DNA of 64,000 nucleotides from Falsiroseomonas stagni DSM 19981 (GCF_900114315.1 NZ_FOSQ01000003.1:124001-188000), one strand, 5' to 3'; shown: positions 8,878-18,905, numbered from the stretch's first letter. A program made the numbers and translations. The notes: generated from the letters alone by a model not told the origin.

Positions 8878-9840
8878 ATGTCGCGGATCGCCGCGTTAAT
8901 GCGGGCCATGGAAGCCACCGCCCGCCTGACCGCTTCCGACGCGCTGCGGCCCCGCAGCCTGCTCCGGAAGTCCCCGATCCAGTTCTCCTCCGCCGATCCG
9001 GAAGGATTGTGGGGGGATGTGCTGGGATTCCGCCGGTTGGGGGGGCGGTTCCGCGCCTCCCGCCGCCTGGTGTCGATCCTGGCCTGGACGCTGATCGCCA
9101 TCCCCATCCAGGCGCTGCTGCTGGCGCTGCCGGGGCGGGCGAATGTCGCCTTCGGGCAGGTCTATTTCCGCGTGCTGTGCTGGCTGATCGGCCTGAAGAT
9201 CCGGGTGGTGGGGGAGGCGACGCGCCAGGCGCCGGTGCTCTTCGTGTCCAACCATTCCTCCTGGCTCGATGTGCTGGCGCTGGGCACGACGCTGGATGCG
9301 GCCTTCGTCGCCAAGTCGGAAGTGGGGCAATGGCCGCTGATCCGCACCGTGGCGCGGCTGGGGCGGACGCTCTTCGTCAGCCGCACCCGGACGGCCACGA
9401 AGGGAGAGGCCGGCGTGATCCGCGAACGCATGGGCCAGGGGGAGAGCGTGATCCTGTTCCCCGAGGGCACGACCAGCGATGGCGGCCGGGTGCTGCCCTT
9501 CCGCAGCGCCTTCCTGTCCGTCGCCGACCATGCGCGGCAGGTGCAGCCGGTCTCCGTGGTGTTCGACCGCCTGGGCGGGCTGCCGGCCTGCCGGCGCGAC
9601 CGGCCGCTTTTCGCGTGGTACGGGGATACCGACATCTTCACCCATTTCTGGCGCCTGGCGCGCCACCCTGGCGGGCGGGCCACGGTCGTGCTGCATGAAC
9701 CCGTGGACCCCGCGGACTACCCGGACCGCAAGGCGCTGGCGGCCGCGTGTTCGGAAGTGATCGCCCGCGCCTGCGCCACCATGCGGCAGAACCGGCCCGT
9801 GGTGCCGCTGCGCGCCCCCCTGCCCCGCATTCCCGCTTGA
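8878..9840 (+). CDS. plsC: 1-acyl-sn-glycerol-3-phosphate acyltransferase
   Basis: This 320-aa inner-membrane enzyme acylates lysophosphatidic acid to phosphatidic acid in phospholipid synthesis. The HX4D motif is present as NHSSWLD (H126, D131) and the second motif as FPEGTT (194-199). A hydrophobic stretch at about 63-85 anchors it. The first 60 residues exceed the usual family start, so ATGs at 8899 or 8908 are also possible. A plsC gene directly before miaB is a recurrent alphaproteobacterial arrangement. Confidence 0.88.
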   Translation: MSRIAALMRAMEATARLTASDALRPRSLLRKSPIQFSSADPEGLWGDVLGFRRLGGRFRASRRLVSILAWTLIAIPIQALLLALPGRANVAFGQVYFRVLCWLIGLKIRVVGEATRQAPVLFVSNHSSWLDVLALGTTLDAAFVAKSEVGQWPLIRTVARLGRTLFVSRTRTATKGEAGVIRERMGQGESVILFPEGTTSDGGRVLPFRSAFLSVADHARQVQPVSVVFDRLGGLPACRRDRPLFAWYGDTDIFTHFWRLARHPGGRATVVLHEPVDPADYPDRKALAAACSEVIARACATMRQNRPVVPLRAPLPRIPA

Positions 9841-9984
9841 CCCGGCGCGGCGGCGTCCCGCAGCCTGCCGGCATGGCGATGAACCCTTCGGCCGTGCGGC
9901 CGTCGCACGGGGTCGCTTGACCCGGGCGCGGCACCTGCGCACATCCCCCGCTTCCCCCCGCCGTTTTCCCGGCGGGGCGGCGGA

Positions 9985-11448
9985 GTGTTTTCACCGGTGA
10001 ACGCCCCCAGCCCCCCTTCGACCATCACCGGCGATACGCCGGCGCGGCCCCTCAAGCGGCTCTTCATCCGCACCTGGGGCTGCCAGATGAATGTCTATGA
10101 CAGCGCCCGCATGGCGGATGTGCTGGCCCCCCTCGGCTATGCGCCGGCGGAGGCGCCGGAAGACGCCGACATGGTGGTGCTCAACACCTGCCATATCCGG
10201 GAGAAGGCGTCGGAGAAGCTGTTCTCCGAACTCGGCCGTTTGCGCGTCCTGAAGCAGGCGAAGGAACAGGGTGGGGATCGCATGATCCTCGCCGTCGCCG
10301 GCTGCGTCGCGCAGGCGGAAGGGGCGGAGATCACCGCCCGCGCCCCTTACGTGGACCTCGTGCTCGGCCCGCAGACCTATCATCGCCTGCCGGAGATGGT
10401 GGCCCGTGCCACACGGGCGGCGGGCGCCGTGATCGAGACCGATTTCCCGGCCGAGGAAAAATTCGACTTCCTGCCGGACAGCACGACGCCGCAGGGCGTG
10501 ACGGCCTTCCTGACCATCCAGGAGGGCTGCGACAAGTTCTGTTCCTTCTGCGTCGTCCCCTATACGCGGGGGTCCGAGTATTCGCGCAGCGCGGCGACCG
10601 TGATCGCGGAGGCCCGGCGCCTCGCGGCGCAGGGGAGCCGGGAGATCGCCCTCCTCGGCCAGAACGTGAATGCCTGGCACGGGGAAGGCCTGGACGGGAA
10701 GACCTGGAACCTGGCGCGGCTGCTGCGGGAACTGGCCGATATCGAGGGCGTGGCCCGGCTGCGCTACACCACCAGCCATCCGCGGGACATGGATGACGAG
10801 TTGATCGCGGCGCATGGGGATATCCCGGCGCTGATGCCCTTCCTGCATCTGCCCGTGCAGTCGGGGTCGGACCGCATCCTCCAGGCCATGAACCGCGGCC
10901 ACAAGGCGGATGACTACCGGCGGATCGCGGAGAAGCTGCGCGCGGCGCGGCCGGACATCGCGCTGTCCTCCGACTTCATCGCGGGCCATCCCGGGGAGAA
11001 CGAGGCGGACCACCAGGCGACGATGGCGCTGATCCGCGATGTCGGCTTCGCGCTGGCCTATTCGTTCAAATACTCGTCCCGCCCCGGCACGCCGGCCGCC
11101 GGCGCCACGATGCAGGTGCCGGAGGCGGAAAAGGACCGCCGGCTGCAGGAAATCCAGGCGCTGCTGCGGGAACAGCAGGACGGGTTCAATCGTTCCTGCG
11201 TGGGGCGGCGCTGCGATGTGCTGGTCACGGGGCCAGGTCGCCACCCCGGCCAGCTCGCGGGACGGTCGCCCTGGCTCCAGCCCGTGCATTTCGTGGGCGC
11301 GGGCCAGCAGCCCGGGGATGTGATCGCGGTGGACGTTGCCGCGGCACTCCCCAATTCACTCGCCGTGCATCCTCTTGAGCGGCCCGCGGGGAACGGACCG
11401 CCCGAGACCAGCCCCCAACCCCCCTGTCAGGAGAAGGCCGCCGCTTGA
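9985..11448 (+). CDS. miaB: tRNA-2-methylthio-N6-dimethylallyladenosine synthase
   Basis: This 487-aa radical-SAM methylthiotransferase adds the 2-methylthio group to i6A37 of tRNA. Cysteines for the auxiliary cluster are C33 (WGCQMN), C69 (NTCHIR) and C107 (AGCVAQ). The radical-SAM motif CDKFCSFC supplies C182, C186 and C189, and a TRAM-like RNA-binding tail follows. The start used is GTG at 9985, after GGCGGA; a second in-frame GTG at 9997 is possible. The stop TGA overlaps the TTG start of phoH. Confidence 0.95.
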   Translation: MFSPVNAPSPPSTITGDTPARPLKRLFIRTWGCQMNVYDSARMADVLAPLGYAPAEAPEDADMVVLNTCHIREKASEKLFSELGRLRVLKQAKEQGGDRMILAVAGCVAQAEGAEITARAPYVDLVLGPQTYHRLPEMVARATRAAGAVIETDFPAEEKFDFLPDSTTPQGVTAFLTIQEGCDKFCSFCVVPYTRGSEYSRSAATVIAEARRLAAQGSREIALLGQNVNAWHGEGLDGKTWNLARLLRELADIEGVARLRYTTSHPRDMDDELIAAHGDIPALMPFLHLPVQSGSDRILQAMNRGHKADDYRRIAEKLRAARPDIALSSDFIAGHPGENEADHQATMALIRDVGFALAYSFKYSSRPGTPAAGATMQVPEAEKDRRLQEIQALLREQQDGFNRSCVGRRCDVLVTGPGRHPGQLAGRSPWLQPVHFVGAGQQPGDVIAVDVAAALPNSLAVHPLERPAGNGPPETSPQPPCQEKAAA

Positions 11449-12551
11449 ACACCCCGCCCGCCGCGCTTTCGACCCCCCCCTTCGGCCTTCCTGCTGGTCG
11501 GGTCGCCGAACCCGTGGCGCGACAGCGCCTCGCCTCCGCCGACCAGCCCGCCCAGCGCGTGGTCACGATGCAGTTCGACGACAACGCGCTGGTCCCGCTC
11601 CTCTACGGGGAGCATGACCGCAACCTGGCGCGGATCGAGGTCCGGCTGGGAATCAGGTTGAACAGCCGGGGGAACCGGCTGACCGTGACCGGCACGCCGG
11701 AACGGACGGAAGTGGCGGAAGCGGCACTCGGCAGCCTCTGGCGACAATTGCAGAAGGGCGAGGCGGTGGGATCGGCGGAGGTGGAGGCAGCGATGCGGAT
11801 GGCTGAGGGCGTGCAGGAAGCTGACCCGCGCCTGCCGCTGCAGGACATCCCCGCGATCCGGACGCGCAAGGGCGCCATCGCGCCGCGCACCCCGGCCCAG
11901 GCCGCCTATATCGACATGCTGGCCCGCAACGACATGGTCTTCGGCATCGGCCCGGCGGGCACGGGCAAGACCTACCTCGCGGTCGCGCAGGGGGTGGCGC
12001 TGCTTCAGGCGGGCCGCGTCGACCGCATCGTGCTGTCCCGGCCGGCGGTGGAGGCGGGCGAGAGGCTCGGCTTCCTGCCGGGCGACATGAAGGAGAAGGT
12101 CGATCCCTATCTTCGCCCGCTTTACGACGCGCTGCATGACATGATGCCGGCGGAGCAGGTGAAGCGGCGGATCGAGGCGGGGGAGATCGAGGTCGCGCCG
12201 CTGGCCTTCATGCGCGGCCGGACGCTGGCCCATTGCTACGCCATCCTGGACGAGGCGCAGAACACCACGCCGGCCCAGATGAAGATGTTCCTGACGCGCA
12301 TGGGGCATGGGAGCCGGATGGTGGTCACCGGCGACCCGACCCAGATCGACCTGCCGCCGGGGCAGAAATCCGGGTTGAACGAGGCGCTGGCGATTCTTGA
12401 TGGGGTTGATGGCATCGCGGTGGCGCGATTTGCGGAACGGGATGTGGTAAGGCATCCCCTCGTGGCACGGATCGTCGCGGCCTATGGGCGCCTGGATGAG
12501 GCTGCCCAGAGGGGCCGGGGGCAGAAGGAGAAGGATGGAACCGTTAAGTAG
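11445..12551 (+). CDS. phoH: PhoH-like ATPase (YbeZ)
   Basis: This 368-aa protein has Walker A GPAGTGKT at 169-176 and a DEAQN Walker B-type motif, the core of the PhoH NTPase family that works with YbeY in RNA metabolism. The start is a TTG at 11445 overlapping the miaB stop (TTGA), and a strong AGGAGAAGG ribosome binding site about nine bases before it supports that choice. The N-terminal 45 residues are proline- and alanine-rich and poorly conserved. ybeY follows directly, as in most Proteobacteria. Confidence 0.93.
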   Translation: MNTPPAALSTPPFGLPAGRVAEPVARQRLASADQPAQRVVTMQFDDNALVPLLYGEHDRNLARIEVRLGIRLNSRGNRLTVTGTPERTEVAEAALGSLWRQLQKGEAVGSAEVEAAMRMAEGVQEADPRLPLQDIPAIRTRKGAIAPRTPAQAAYIDMLARNDMVFGIGPAGTGKTYLAVAQGVALLQAGRVDRIVLSRPAVEAGERLGFLPGDMKEKVDPYLRPLYDALHDMMPAEQVKRRIEAGEIEVAPLAFMRGRTLAHCYAILDEAQNTTPAQMKMFLTRMGHGSRMVVTGDPTQIDLPPGQKSGLNEALAILDGVDGIAVARFAERDVVRHPLVARIVAAYGRLDEAAQRGRGQKEKDGTVK

Positions 12552-12606
12552 ACCGCCCGGCGCGGCAGGGAATTCTTCCCGTAGCGCTGGGGTCAGGGAT
12601 GGGGCG

Positions 12607-13077
12607 ATGGACATCACCATCGTCCTGGCGGCGCCGGGATGGCGCGCCGCGGTGAAACGGCCTGAGGCACTCGCCAGGCAGGCCGCTGAGGCAGCCTTGC
12701 GCGAATCCGGGGCGGCCGGCGCCATCACGGTGCTGCTGGCGGATGACGCCACGGTGCGGCGCCTGAACAGCGACCACCGCGCGAAAGCCAAGCCCACCAA
12801 TGTCTTGTCCTTCCCCGGCGGCATGCCCGGGCACCTCGGCGACATCGCCCTGGCACTCGGCGTGGTGCGGCGGGAGGCGCGGCAGAACGGCCGCCGGCCG
12901 GCGGACCACCTCGCCCACCTCGTCGCCCATGGCGCCCTGCACCTGGCGGGGCATGACCATCTGGAAGCCGGCGAGGCCAGGCGGATGGAACAGGCGGAGG
13001 CGCGCGTGATGCGCCGCCTCGGTCGGCCCAACCCGTGGAAGGAAGGCTCCGCCGCCACGCGGAGGTCCGCGCCATGA
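12607..13077 (+). CDS. ybeY: Endoribonuclease YbeY
   Basis: This 156-aa metal-dependent endoribonuclease acts in 16S rRNA 3'-end maturation and ribosome quality control. The defining motif HGALHLAGHDH is at residues 108-118, with zinc ligands H108, H112 and H118, and NVLSFP is the conserved N-terminal block. The ATG at 12607 (MDITIVLAAPGW) gives the normal length; an ATG at 12538 would overlap phoH and add unconserved residues. The stop overlaps the corC start by ATGA. Confidence 0.93.
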   Translation: MDITIVLAAPGWRAAVKRPEALARQAAEAALRESGAAGAITVLLADDATVRRLNSDHRAKAKPTNVLSFPGGMPGHLGDIALALGVVRREARQNGRRPADHLAHLVAHGALHLAGHDHLEAGEARRMEQAEARVMRRLGRPNPWKEGSAATRRSAP

Positions 13078-13994
13078 GCGGGGGCAACGGCCAATCCGCC
13101 CATGACCGGCGGAACAGCTTCTTCGGACGCCTGCAGACCCTGCTCGGACGGCGGGAGAATGAAAGCGTCCGCGACCGGGTCGAGGAATTGCTGGAGAGCC
13201 GGGAGGAGGAGCGCGCCAACCGCGCGGCGGAGCATGACGGCAGCGGGCTCGACCTGAACGAACGCCTGCTGCTGTCCAACGTGCTGCTGCTGCGGGACAA
13301 GACGGCCTATGACGTCATGGTGCCGCGCGCCGACATCCTGGCGATGCCGGAGGATCTGACCCTCGACCAGGCGATCCGGCTGATCCAGCGGGAAGGCCAC
13401 AGCCGCTTCCCGGTCTATCGCCAGAACCTCGATGACATCGCGGGGATGGTGCACATCAAGGACGTCTTCGCCGCCGTGGGGCGGGACCCCGCCACCTTCT
13501 CCCTGAAGGCGATCCTGCGGCGGCCGCTCTTCGTGGTGCCGACCATGCCGGTGCTGGACCTGCTGCTGCAGATGCGCGCGGCGCGGATCCACATGGCGCT
13601 GGTGGTGGACGAATACGGCGGCATCGACGGGCTGGTGACGATCGAGGATCTGGTCGAGACCATCGTCGGCGACATCGCGGACGAACATGACGAAGTCACG
13701 CCCGTGACCATGCAGGACCGGCCCGACGGGACGGTGGAGCTGGACGCGCGCACGACCGTGGAAGCCTTCGAGGCCAAGTTCGGCAGCGTGCTGACGGAGG
13801 AGGAACGCAACTCCGACATCGATACGGTCGGCGGGCTGGTCTTCACCCTGGCAGGGCGCGTGCCGGCGCGCGGCGAGTTGATCTCCCACCCCTCCGGCCT
13901 CGAATTCCGGGTGCTGGACGCGGACCCGCGGCGGATACGCAGGCTGCGGGTGCGGATGCCGGGGACGGAGCCGGCGAAGCAGGCGGCGGAGTAG
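13074..13994 (+). CDS. corC: CorC/TlyC-family CBS-domain protein
   Basis: This 306-aa protein has the cytosolic half of the hemolysin C/CorC family: DVMVPRADI, two CBS domains (about residues 60-190, with HSRFPVY and VVDEYGGIDGLVTIEDLVE) and the C-terminal transporter-associated domain (SDIDTVGGLVFTLAGRVPARGE, split by a turn). It lacks the membrane domain of CorB-type transporters, as CorC does. It is thought to modulate magnesium or cobalt efflux. It ends the plsC-to-corC series; the apolipoprotein acyltransferase gene that often follows is not here. Confidence 0.88.
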   Translation: MSGGNGQSAHDRRNSFFGRLQTLLGRRENESVRDRVEELLESREEERANRAAEHDGSGLDLNERLLLSNVLLLRDKTAYDVMVPRADILAMPEDLTLDQAIRLIQREGHSRFPVYRQNLDDIAGMVHIKDVFAAVGRDPATFSLKAILRRPLFVVPTMPVLDLLLQMRAARIHMALVVDEYGGIDGLVTIEDLVETIVGDIADEHDEVTPVTMQDRPDGTVELDARTTVEAFEAKFGSVLTEEERNSDIDTVGGLVFTLAGRVPARGELISHPSGLEFRVLDADPRRIRRLRVRMPGTEPAKQAAE

Positions 13995-14010
13995 GTCGCT
14001 CGGGGTGGCT

Positions 14011-14191
14011 TGCAGGGGGGCGCTGCCCCCCCGCACCCCCCACCAAGGGCCAGCGGGCCCTTGGAACCCATGAGATACAGCGACGAAGGGGGAGGGGGCC
14101 GTAGTGCCCCCTCCCCCTTCGTCGTCATGCCCGCGGTCCAGGGTCCCGTTGGACCCTGGCATGGGGGTCCGGGGGAACAGCGTTCCCCCGG
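14011..14191. repeat. Intergenic hairpin repeat block B
   Basis: Five hairpins stand in a row between convergent corC and the DUF1501 gene. A GC hairpin is at 14011-14033. CCAAGGGCC with GGCCCTTGG follows around 14043-14063. A 19-bp perfect stem sits at 14081-14099 with 14106-14124 (loop CGTAGT). CCAGGGTCC with GGACCCTGG lies near 14141-14160, and CGGGGGAAC with GTTCCCCCG near 14170-14191. The short modules match those of blocks A and C-E; the 19-bp stem is unique to this block. Bidirectional termination is the simplest role. Confidence 0.85.
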
Positions 14192-14193
14192 AA

Positions 14194-15390
14194 TCACCCG
14201 CGCACCATCCCCGCCTCCGCTCCGACCGCCTCGCTCCCCGGGAACGCCGCCGCGACCGCCGAGGCTGGCAGGCGCAGGTGGTCGCGCAGCAGGCCCTTCG
14301 CGATCGCGCGCAGGTCGCGGGTGGGCTGGACGTCGCGGTTCTCGAACAGCTTGCCCTGGCCGAGGCCCGGCCAATCGGCCAGCACGCGGCCGCCCTGGAT
14401 GGCGCCGCCGGCCAGGAAGGCCGCGCCCGCGGTGCCGTGGTCCGTGCCAGCGTTGCCGTTGACGCGCGCGGTGCGGCCGAATTCGGTGATGCAGAGCACG
14501 GCGGTGCGCGCCCAGGCGGGGCCGAGTTCGGCCTTGAGCGCGGCCAGGCCGCCATCGAGCTGCCGGAGCGCGGGCAGCATCCGGTCGGCCTGGGCGGCAT
14601 GGGTGTCCCAGCCGCCGATTTCGAGGGCGGCGACGCGCGGGCCCTCCGCCGCCGCCAGCAGGCGGCCGGCGGCGCCGGCCAGGCGGAGGAAGCCGCCCTG
14701 GTTGGTGGGCAGGGGCGCGCCCATGGACAGGGCCTCGCTGGCAAAGCCGCGGCCGCGCAGGCCCTCCGCCACGCCGGGGCCGAGCAGCGGGTCGTCATGC
14801 AGCAGCTCCGCCATGCGGAGATACAGCATGGCGTCGGGCCGCGCGGGGCGGGGCGGCGCCCACATGCCGACGGGCTGCGGGCCGCGCAGGATCAGCGGCA
14901 GGTCGATGCCGAGCGCCAGGCCGCGGCGGGCCCTGCCTTCCGTCAGGGCGGCGGCGGCCAGAGCGCGGTTGAGCCAGCCGGAGGTGAGGCGCTGGTCGCT
15001 GCCGCCTTCCAGCAGGTCCTGGCCATCGAAATGGCTGCGGGTGCGGTAGGGGCCGGCGACGGCGTGGATGGGCAGCAGCGCGCCTTCGCCATACATCGCG
15101 TGCATCGCGGCCAAGGCGGGGTGCAGGCCGAAGAAGCCGCCGAGGTCGAGCACCCCGCCCTCGGCCCCCGGTCCTGGCAGGGCGAGGGCGCCGCGCAGGC
15201 CGGCGTAGTCGGCATCGCCATAGGGGACCAGGGCGTGCAGCCCATCCATGGCGCCGCGCAGCAGGATGACGACCAGGCGGGATTCGCCGGGGGTGGGATC
15301 GGCCAGCGCCAGGCGGGCCTGGCCGAGGGTCGCGACGGCGCCGAGGCCCAGCAGGAAGCCGCGGCGGCCGAGCCGGGGGAGGTGGGTCAT
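14194..15390 (-). CDS. DUF1501 family secreted protein
   Basis: This 398-aa protein starts with a twin-arginine-type signal (RLGRRGFLLGLGAVATLG, cleaved near ALA). DUF1501 proteins resemble sulfatase/alkaline-phosphatase folds: RLVVILLRGAMDGLHALVP near the start and ITEFGRTARVNGNAGTDHG near residue 300 are typical and could hold metal ligands. Its role is not established. The start overlaps the stop of the DUF1800 gene by four bases, so the pair is translationally coupled, as in many bacteria. Confidence 0.85.
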   Translation of the reverse strand: MTHLPRLGRRGFLLGLGAVATLGQARLALADPTPGESRLVVILLRGAMDGLHALVPYGDADYAGLRGALALPGPGAEGGVLDLGGFFGLHPALAAMHAMYGEGALLPIHAVAGPYRTRSHFDGQDLLEGGSDQRLTSGWLNRALAAAALTEGRARRGLALGIDLPLILRGPQPVGMWAPPRPARPDAMLYLRMAELLHDDPLLGPGVAEGLRGRGFASEALSMGAPLPTNQGGFLRLAGAAGRLLAAAEGPRVAALEIGGWDTHAAQADRMLPALRQLDGGLAALKAELGPAWARTAVLCITEFGRTARVNGNAGTDHGTAGAAFLAGGAIQGGRVLADWPGLGQGKLFENRDVQPTRDLRAIAKGLLRDHLRLPASAVAAAFPGSEAVGAEAGMVRG

Positions 15391-16688
15391 CGGCGCTGCA
15401 TCTCCGGGCTGGCGAAGAGAAGGGCGATGGCATCCCGCGCGCCGCCGGCGGTGGTGACGGCGCGGCGCGTGGCGGGGCCGGCGAGCGGGCCGAGCGTCGC
15501 CTCCAGCAGCGCGCGGGGATCCTGGCGGGCGAAGCGGCCGGCGATGTCGAAGGCGAGGTCGAGGCGCTGCATCACGCCCTCCGGCCCCGCCCAGCCCTGC
15601 GCCGTGTCGGGCCATCCATTCGGCTGCGGCGCGTTCCAGAGCGGCTGCGCCAGCGCGGCCATGCCGGACATGACCGGGCGCGGGTCCGTGGTGCCGCCGG
15701 CGCGGTGGACGGCCAGCACCCACTCCATCGGGCTTCGCAGTTTCGTCAGTGCCGGATCGGCGGCCTGCGGCAGGCGTGGCAGGGCGCGGGCGGCGGCGCC
15801 CAGGTCTCCGTCCGTGTCCCGCAGCACTGTCTCGATCGTTGCCACGGCGTCGGGTGGCGGGTCGTCGGCGATGAAGTGGCGGACCAGCCTGAAGGCGATG
15901 TGGCGGAGCGTGGCGGGATGGGCGGCCAGGAAGCGCAGCGCTTCCTCATAGGCGCCCGGCCCTTCCTCGAACCGCTTGCCCATCACCGTCTTGGGGCCGG
16001 GTTCGTGGTTGGCGGGGCGGAAGATCGTGCCGAAGGGCTCCCGCATCCGCTCCACCCCCCAGCCCGTCATCAGCCGGGCGAATTCCGTGACATCGGCCTG
16101 GGTGTAGCCGGCGGCGGGCGACAGGCTGTGGAGTTCCAGGATCTCCCGCGCCAGGTTCTCGTTCAGGCCCCGGCCGCTGCGCCGGCCGAACGGGCTGCTC
16201 GGGCCGACCGAGGCGACTTGGTCCAGGTAGTAGAGCATGGCGGGGGACATCGAGACCGCTACCAGCAGGTCGGCGAAGCGGCCGGTGATGCGCGGGCGAA
16301 CCACGTCCCTCAGGAAGCCCGCATAGGCGGTGGTGACGCCGAAGCCGCCGCGCTCCGCCACCGTGAAGTGGTTCAGCCAGAACATCACGAGGCGTTCGCG
16401 GAAGGGCTCCTCCGCCGAGAGGAGGTGCCTCGTCCAGGCCTCCTGCTCCGCGCGGAACAGGCGGGTGACGGGGCTCGGTTGGCCGGCGGGGGGCGGGGAT
16501 GCGTCATGCTCCCGCCAGGCGGCGTAGCCTTCCGCCAGCGCGAAGGCCGTGTCGCGGCCCTCCGGCGGGGGGATGGGGGGGCCGGCGCCGATGGTCTGGG
16601 CATCGAGCCAGGCGAGGGGATCGGCGGGCAGGGCCGCGCGGGGCCCGAGACCGAACCGGTGGACGGCGAGCTGGGGCGAGATGCTCAT
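15387..16688 (-). CDS. DUF1800 family protein
   Basis: This 433-aa protein carries DUF1800 hallmarks: HRFGLGP at the N-terminus, FWLNHFTV, GLNENLAREILELHSL and TGWGV. DUF1800 and DUF1501 genes are regular partners, probably acting together at or outside the cytoplasmic membrane, but the reaction is unknown. The ATG at 16688 (MSISPQLAVHRFGLG) is chosen because the family starts a few residues before HRFG; a longer start would add an unlikely leader. No signal peptide is evident. Confidence 0.85.
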   Translation of the reverse strand: MSISPQLAVHRFGLGPRAALPADPLAWLDAQTIGAGPPIPPPEGRDTAFALAEGYAAWREHDASPPPAGQPSPVTRLFRAEQEAWTRHLLSAEEPFRERLVMFWLNHFTVAERGGFGVTTAYAGFLRDVVRPRITGRFADLLVAVSMSPAMLYYLDQVASVGPSSPFGRRSGRGLNENLAREILELHSLSPAAGYTQADVTEFARLMTGWGVERMREPFGTIFRPANHEPGPKTVMGKRFEEGPGAYEEALRFLAAHPATLRHIAFRLVRHFIADDPPPDAVATIETVLRDTDGDLGAAARALPRLPQAADPALTKLRSPMEWVLAVHRAGGTTDPRPVMSGMAALAQPLWNAPQPNGWPDTAQGWAGPEGVMQRLDLAFDIAGRFARQDPRALLEATLGPLAGPATRRAVTTAGGARDAIALLFASPEMQRR

Positions 16689-16739
16689 GCGCGAAGGCTG
16701 GGCGCGAAGAATGGCGGAATCTTGGGTTACGAACCGTAT

Positions 16740-16774
16740 CGGTCCCGGCAAGCTGTTGATCTCGCTCGGGACCG
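16740..16774. promoter_or_regulatory. Inverted repeat upstream of the DUF1800-DUF1501 operon
   Basis: CGGTCCCG (16740-16747) and CGGGACCG (16767-16774) are perfect 8-bp arms separated by 19 bases, 52 bases before the DUF1800 start. The surrounding 150 bases are less GC-rich than the genes. The sequence could be an operator for this operon; no regulator gene is adjacent. Confidence 0.3.
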
Positions 16775-16841
16775 ACTACACGAATGGGTGAATAATCCAC
16801 ATGCCTTGTGTGGTCAGGGGCGGGCCGGACGGCCGCGCCGT

Positions 16842-17639
16842 TCAGGCCGCGGCGGCGGGGCAGGAGCCTGGCGCCCCCATCGCCGGCAGCCCGAGCAGCG
16901 TGCCGAGCGGGGCGATCCTGGCGCGCGGGCCAAGCTCCGCCAGCAGCCGGTCGAGGAACCGCCAGGCGGCCTCGTCATGGTCGAGGTGATGGGTCAGCAG
17001 GCCGATCGGCGCATCCCACCGGCCTTCGCGCCGCCCTTCGCGCAGCAGGCGGACAAGGTGCAGGGTGACGGATGCCTCGCCCTGGAAGCGTGGCGGGCCA
17101 TCCCTGTCCAGCAGGTCGAGATGGACATCGAGGCGCGGTAGCGGCGCCACGGCGGCGTCCTGCCCGCCATGGCCGGACAGCCCCGCGAAACCCGCCTGCG
17201 CCGCCGCCGCGGCAAGGGCCGGCGTCAGGCGGTTCCAGGCGGGCACGAAGACGGGGAGGCGGTTCGGCAGCCCCTCCAGGGCGGCGGCCGCGCGGCCGAT
17301 CTCGCTGGCCAGCATGCCGAGGCCGATCACCCGCGGGACCTCGGAGGGCGCCTCCCCCGGGCCGGCGATGTTGCGGTGGGTGATGCCGTGCTGCGCCACG
17401 GTCACCAGCGGGCAGGCCGCCAGCAGGGCGGCCAGGGCGGACGACGTGGGCGCGCCGGCGGCGGGCGGCGTGACCGCCAGGGTCAGCGGCACGGCGTGGC
17501 GATGCGACAGGGCGAGGAGCCGCCGGAGCGCCGGCGTATCCGCCTGCGTGCCATCGTCACGCCACCACAGCAGCGGCAGGCGGCCCCGGCGCCGCCAGAG
17601 GGCCAGCTCCAGCCGAAGGAGAATCCGGGACAGGGGCAA
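16842..17639 (-). CDS. Polysaccharide deacetylase-like protein
   Basis: This 265-aa protein has the NodB-fold marks of carbohydrate esterase family 4: the catalytic/metal Asp pair in WRDDG (D28, D29) and the metal-binding histidines in QHGITHRN (H84, H88). It has a hydrophobic N-terminus but no clear cleavage site. It sits downstream of glf and a glycosyltransferase on the same strand (97 bases after glf), so removal of acetyl groups from a surface glycan is plausible. The substrate is not shown by the sequence. Confidence 0.75.
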   Translation of the reverse strand: MPLSRILLRLELALWRRRGRLPLLWWRDDGTQADTPALRRLLALSHRHAVPLTLAVTPPAAGAPTSSALAALLAACPLVTVAQHGITHRNIAGPGEAPSEVPRVIGLGMLASEIGRAAAALEGLPNRLPVFVPAWNRLTPALAAAAAQAGFAGLSGHGGQDAAVAPLPRLDVHLDLLDRDGPPRFQGEASVTLHLVRLLREGRREGRWDAPIGLLTHHLDHDEAAWRFLDRLLAELGPRARIAPLGTLLGLPAMGAPGSCPAAAA

Positions 17640-17735
17640 GCGGAACCTCGGGGGGAGGGAGAGGGGGAGAAGGGAATGCTCCCACCCTACCCGCGCCAGC
17701 TTTCACCCCGCTTACGGCCGCCGTGGCGGCTGTCT

Positions 17736-18905
17736 TCAATCCGCCGTCCCGGCTTGGGCCAGCCGCTGGTCGTCATTGGCGGAGGCGGGCGGCACCACCG
17801 TCTGGACCCGCGCGAAGGTCGCCAGAGCCTGCCCCACCACCTGGTCCATGTTGTAGTAGCGGTAGGTCGCGAGCCGTCCGACGAACCAGGTGTCCCGCTC
17901 CGCATCCGCCAGCGCCTCGTAGCGCTTGTAGAGCGCGGCGTTCTCCGGGCGGGGGATGGGGTAGTAGGGGTCGCCCTCCGCGGACGGGAATTCGTAGGTC
18001 ACGCTGGTCTTCGGATGCTGCTGGCCGGTGATCCACTTGTATTCGGAGACGCGGGTGAAGGGCGTCTCCTCCGCCGGGTGGTTCACCGTGCCGGTCGGCA
18101 GCGCCCATTCGCGGTCCAGCGTCTCATGCCGGAAATTCAGGCTGCGGTAGGGAAGCTTGCCGTAGCGGAAGCCGAAATACTCATCGACCGGACCCGTCCA
18201 GATGATGCGGCGGAAGCTGAAGCGCTTGCGCGCTTCCGCGAAATCCATGCCGGTGCGCACCGTGATGCCGGGCTGGTCCAGCATGCGCGCGAACATCGCG
18301 GTGTAGCCATCCCGCGGCATCGCCTGGAACCTGTCGGTGAAGTAGCGGTCATCGGTGTTGGTGCGCGTCGGCACGCGCGCGGTGACCGACTTGTCCAGCT
18401 CGCCGGGGTCGAGCGCCCATTGCTTGCGCGTGTAGCCGCGGAAGAAGAGTTCGTAGAGTTCGCGGCCCACCTTGGCCACCACCACATCCTCGCTCGTGCG
18501 GATCTGGTCCGGCGTCTCCGCCCGCGCCGCCATCCATCCCTCCACCTCGGCCTCCGTCAGCGACAGGCCGTAGAGGGTGTTGATGGTGTCGAGGTTGATC
18601 GGCATCGGCACCTGCACGGGCTGGCCGGTGGTCGGGCTGATGACCTGCGCGAGGACGCGGTGTTCGTAGTTGCGCCAGGCCGTGAACTTCGAGAGATGGC
18701 CGAACACCGCTTCGCTGTTGGTGTGGAAGATGTGCGGGCCGTAGCGGTGGATCAGCACGCCCGCCTCGTCGAGATGGTCATAGGCATTGCCGGCGATGTG
18801 CGGCCGCTTGTCGATGACGAGCACCTTGTCGCCGCGCTGCGTCGCCAGGCGTTCGGCCAGGACGGAGCCGGCAAAGCCGGCCCCCACGATGAGCCAATCA
18901 AACAT
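17736..18905 (-). CDS. glf: UDP-galactopyranose mutase
   Basis: This 389-aa flavoenzyme interconverts UDP-galactopyranose and UDP-galactofuranose, the donor for galactofuranose in surface polysaccharides. The FAD-binding motif VGAGFAGSVLAERL (G8, G10, G13), YGPHIFHT and FRGYTRKQW are all diagnostic. The ATG at 18905 matches the family start MFDWLIVGAG. It overlaps the 3' end of the glycosyltransferase gene by eight bases, so the two form an operon. Confidence 0.95.
   Translation of the reverse strand: MFDWLIVGAGFAGSVLAERLATQRGDKVLVIDKRPHIAGNAYDHLDEAGVLIHRYGPHIFHTNSEAVFGHLSKFTAWRNYEHRVLAQVISPTTGQPVQVPMPINLDTINTLYGLSLTEAEVEGWMAARAETPDQIRTSEDVVVAKVGRELYELFFRGYTRKQWALDPGELDKSVTARVPTRTNTDDRYFTDRFQAMPRDGYTAMFARMLDQPGITVRTGMDFAEARKRFSFRRIIWTGPVDEYFGFRYGKLPYRSLNFRHETLDREWALPTGTVNHPAEETPFTRVSEYKWITGQQHPKTSVTYEFPSAEGDPYYPIPRPENAALYKRYEALADAERDTWFVGRLATYRYYNMDQVVGQALATFARVQTVVPPASANDDQRLAQAGTAD

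Noticed and set aside
11427-14798. A 1123-codon open frame on the minus strand
   Set aside because: It lies antisense to miaB end, phoH, ybeY and corC, whose domains are clear. Its composition (Arg, Pro, His-rich) is typical of shadow frames in high-GC DNA.
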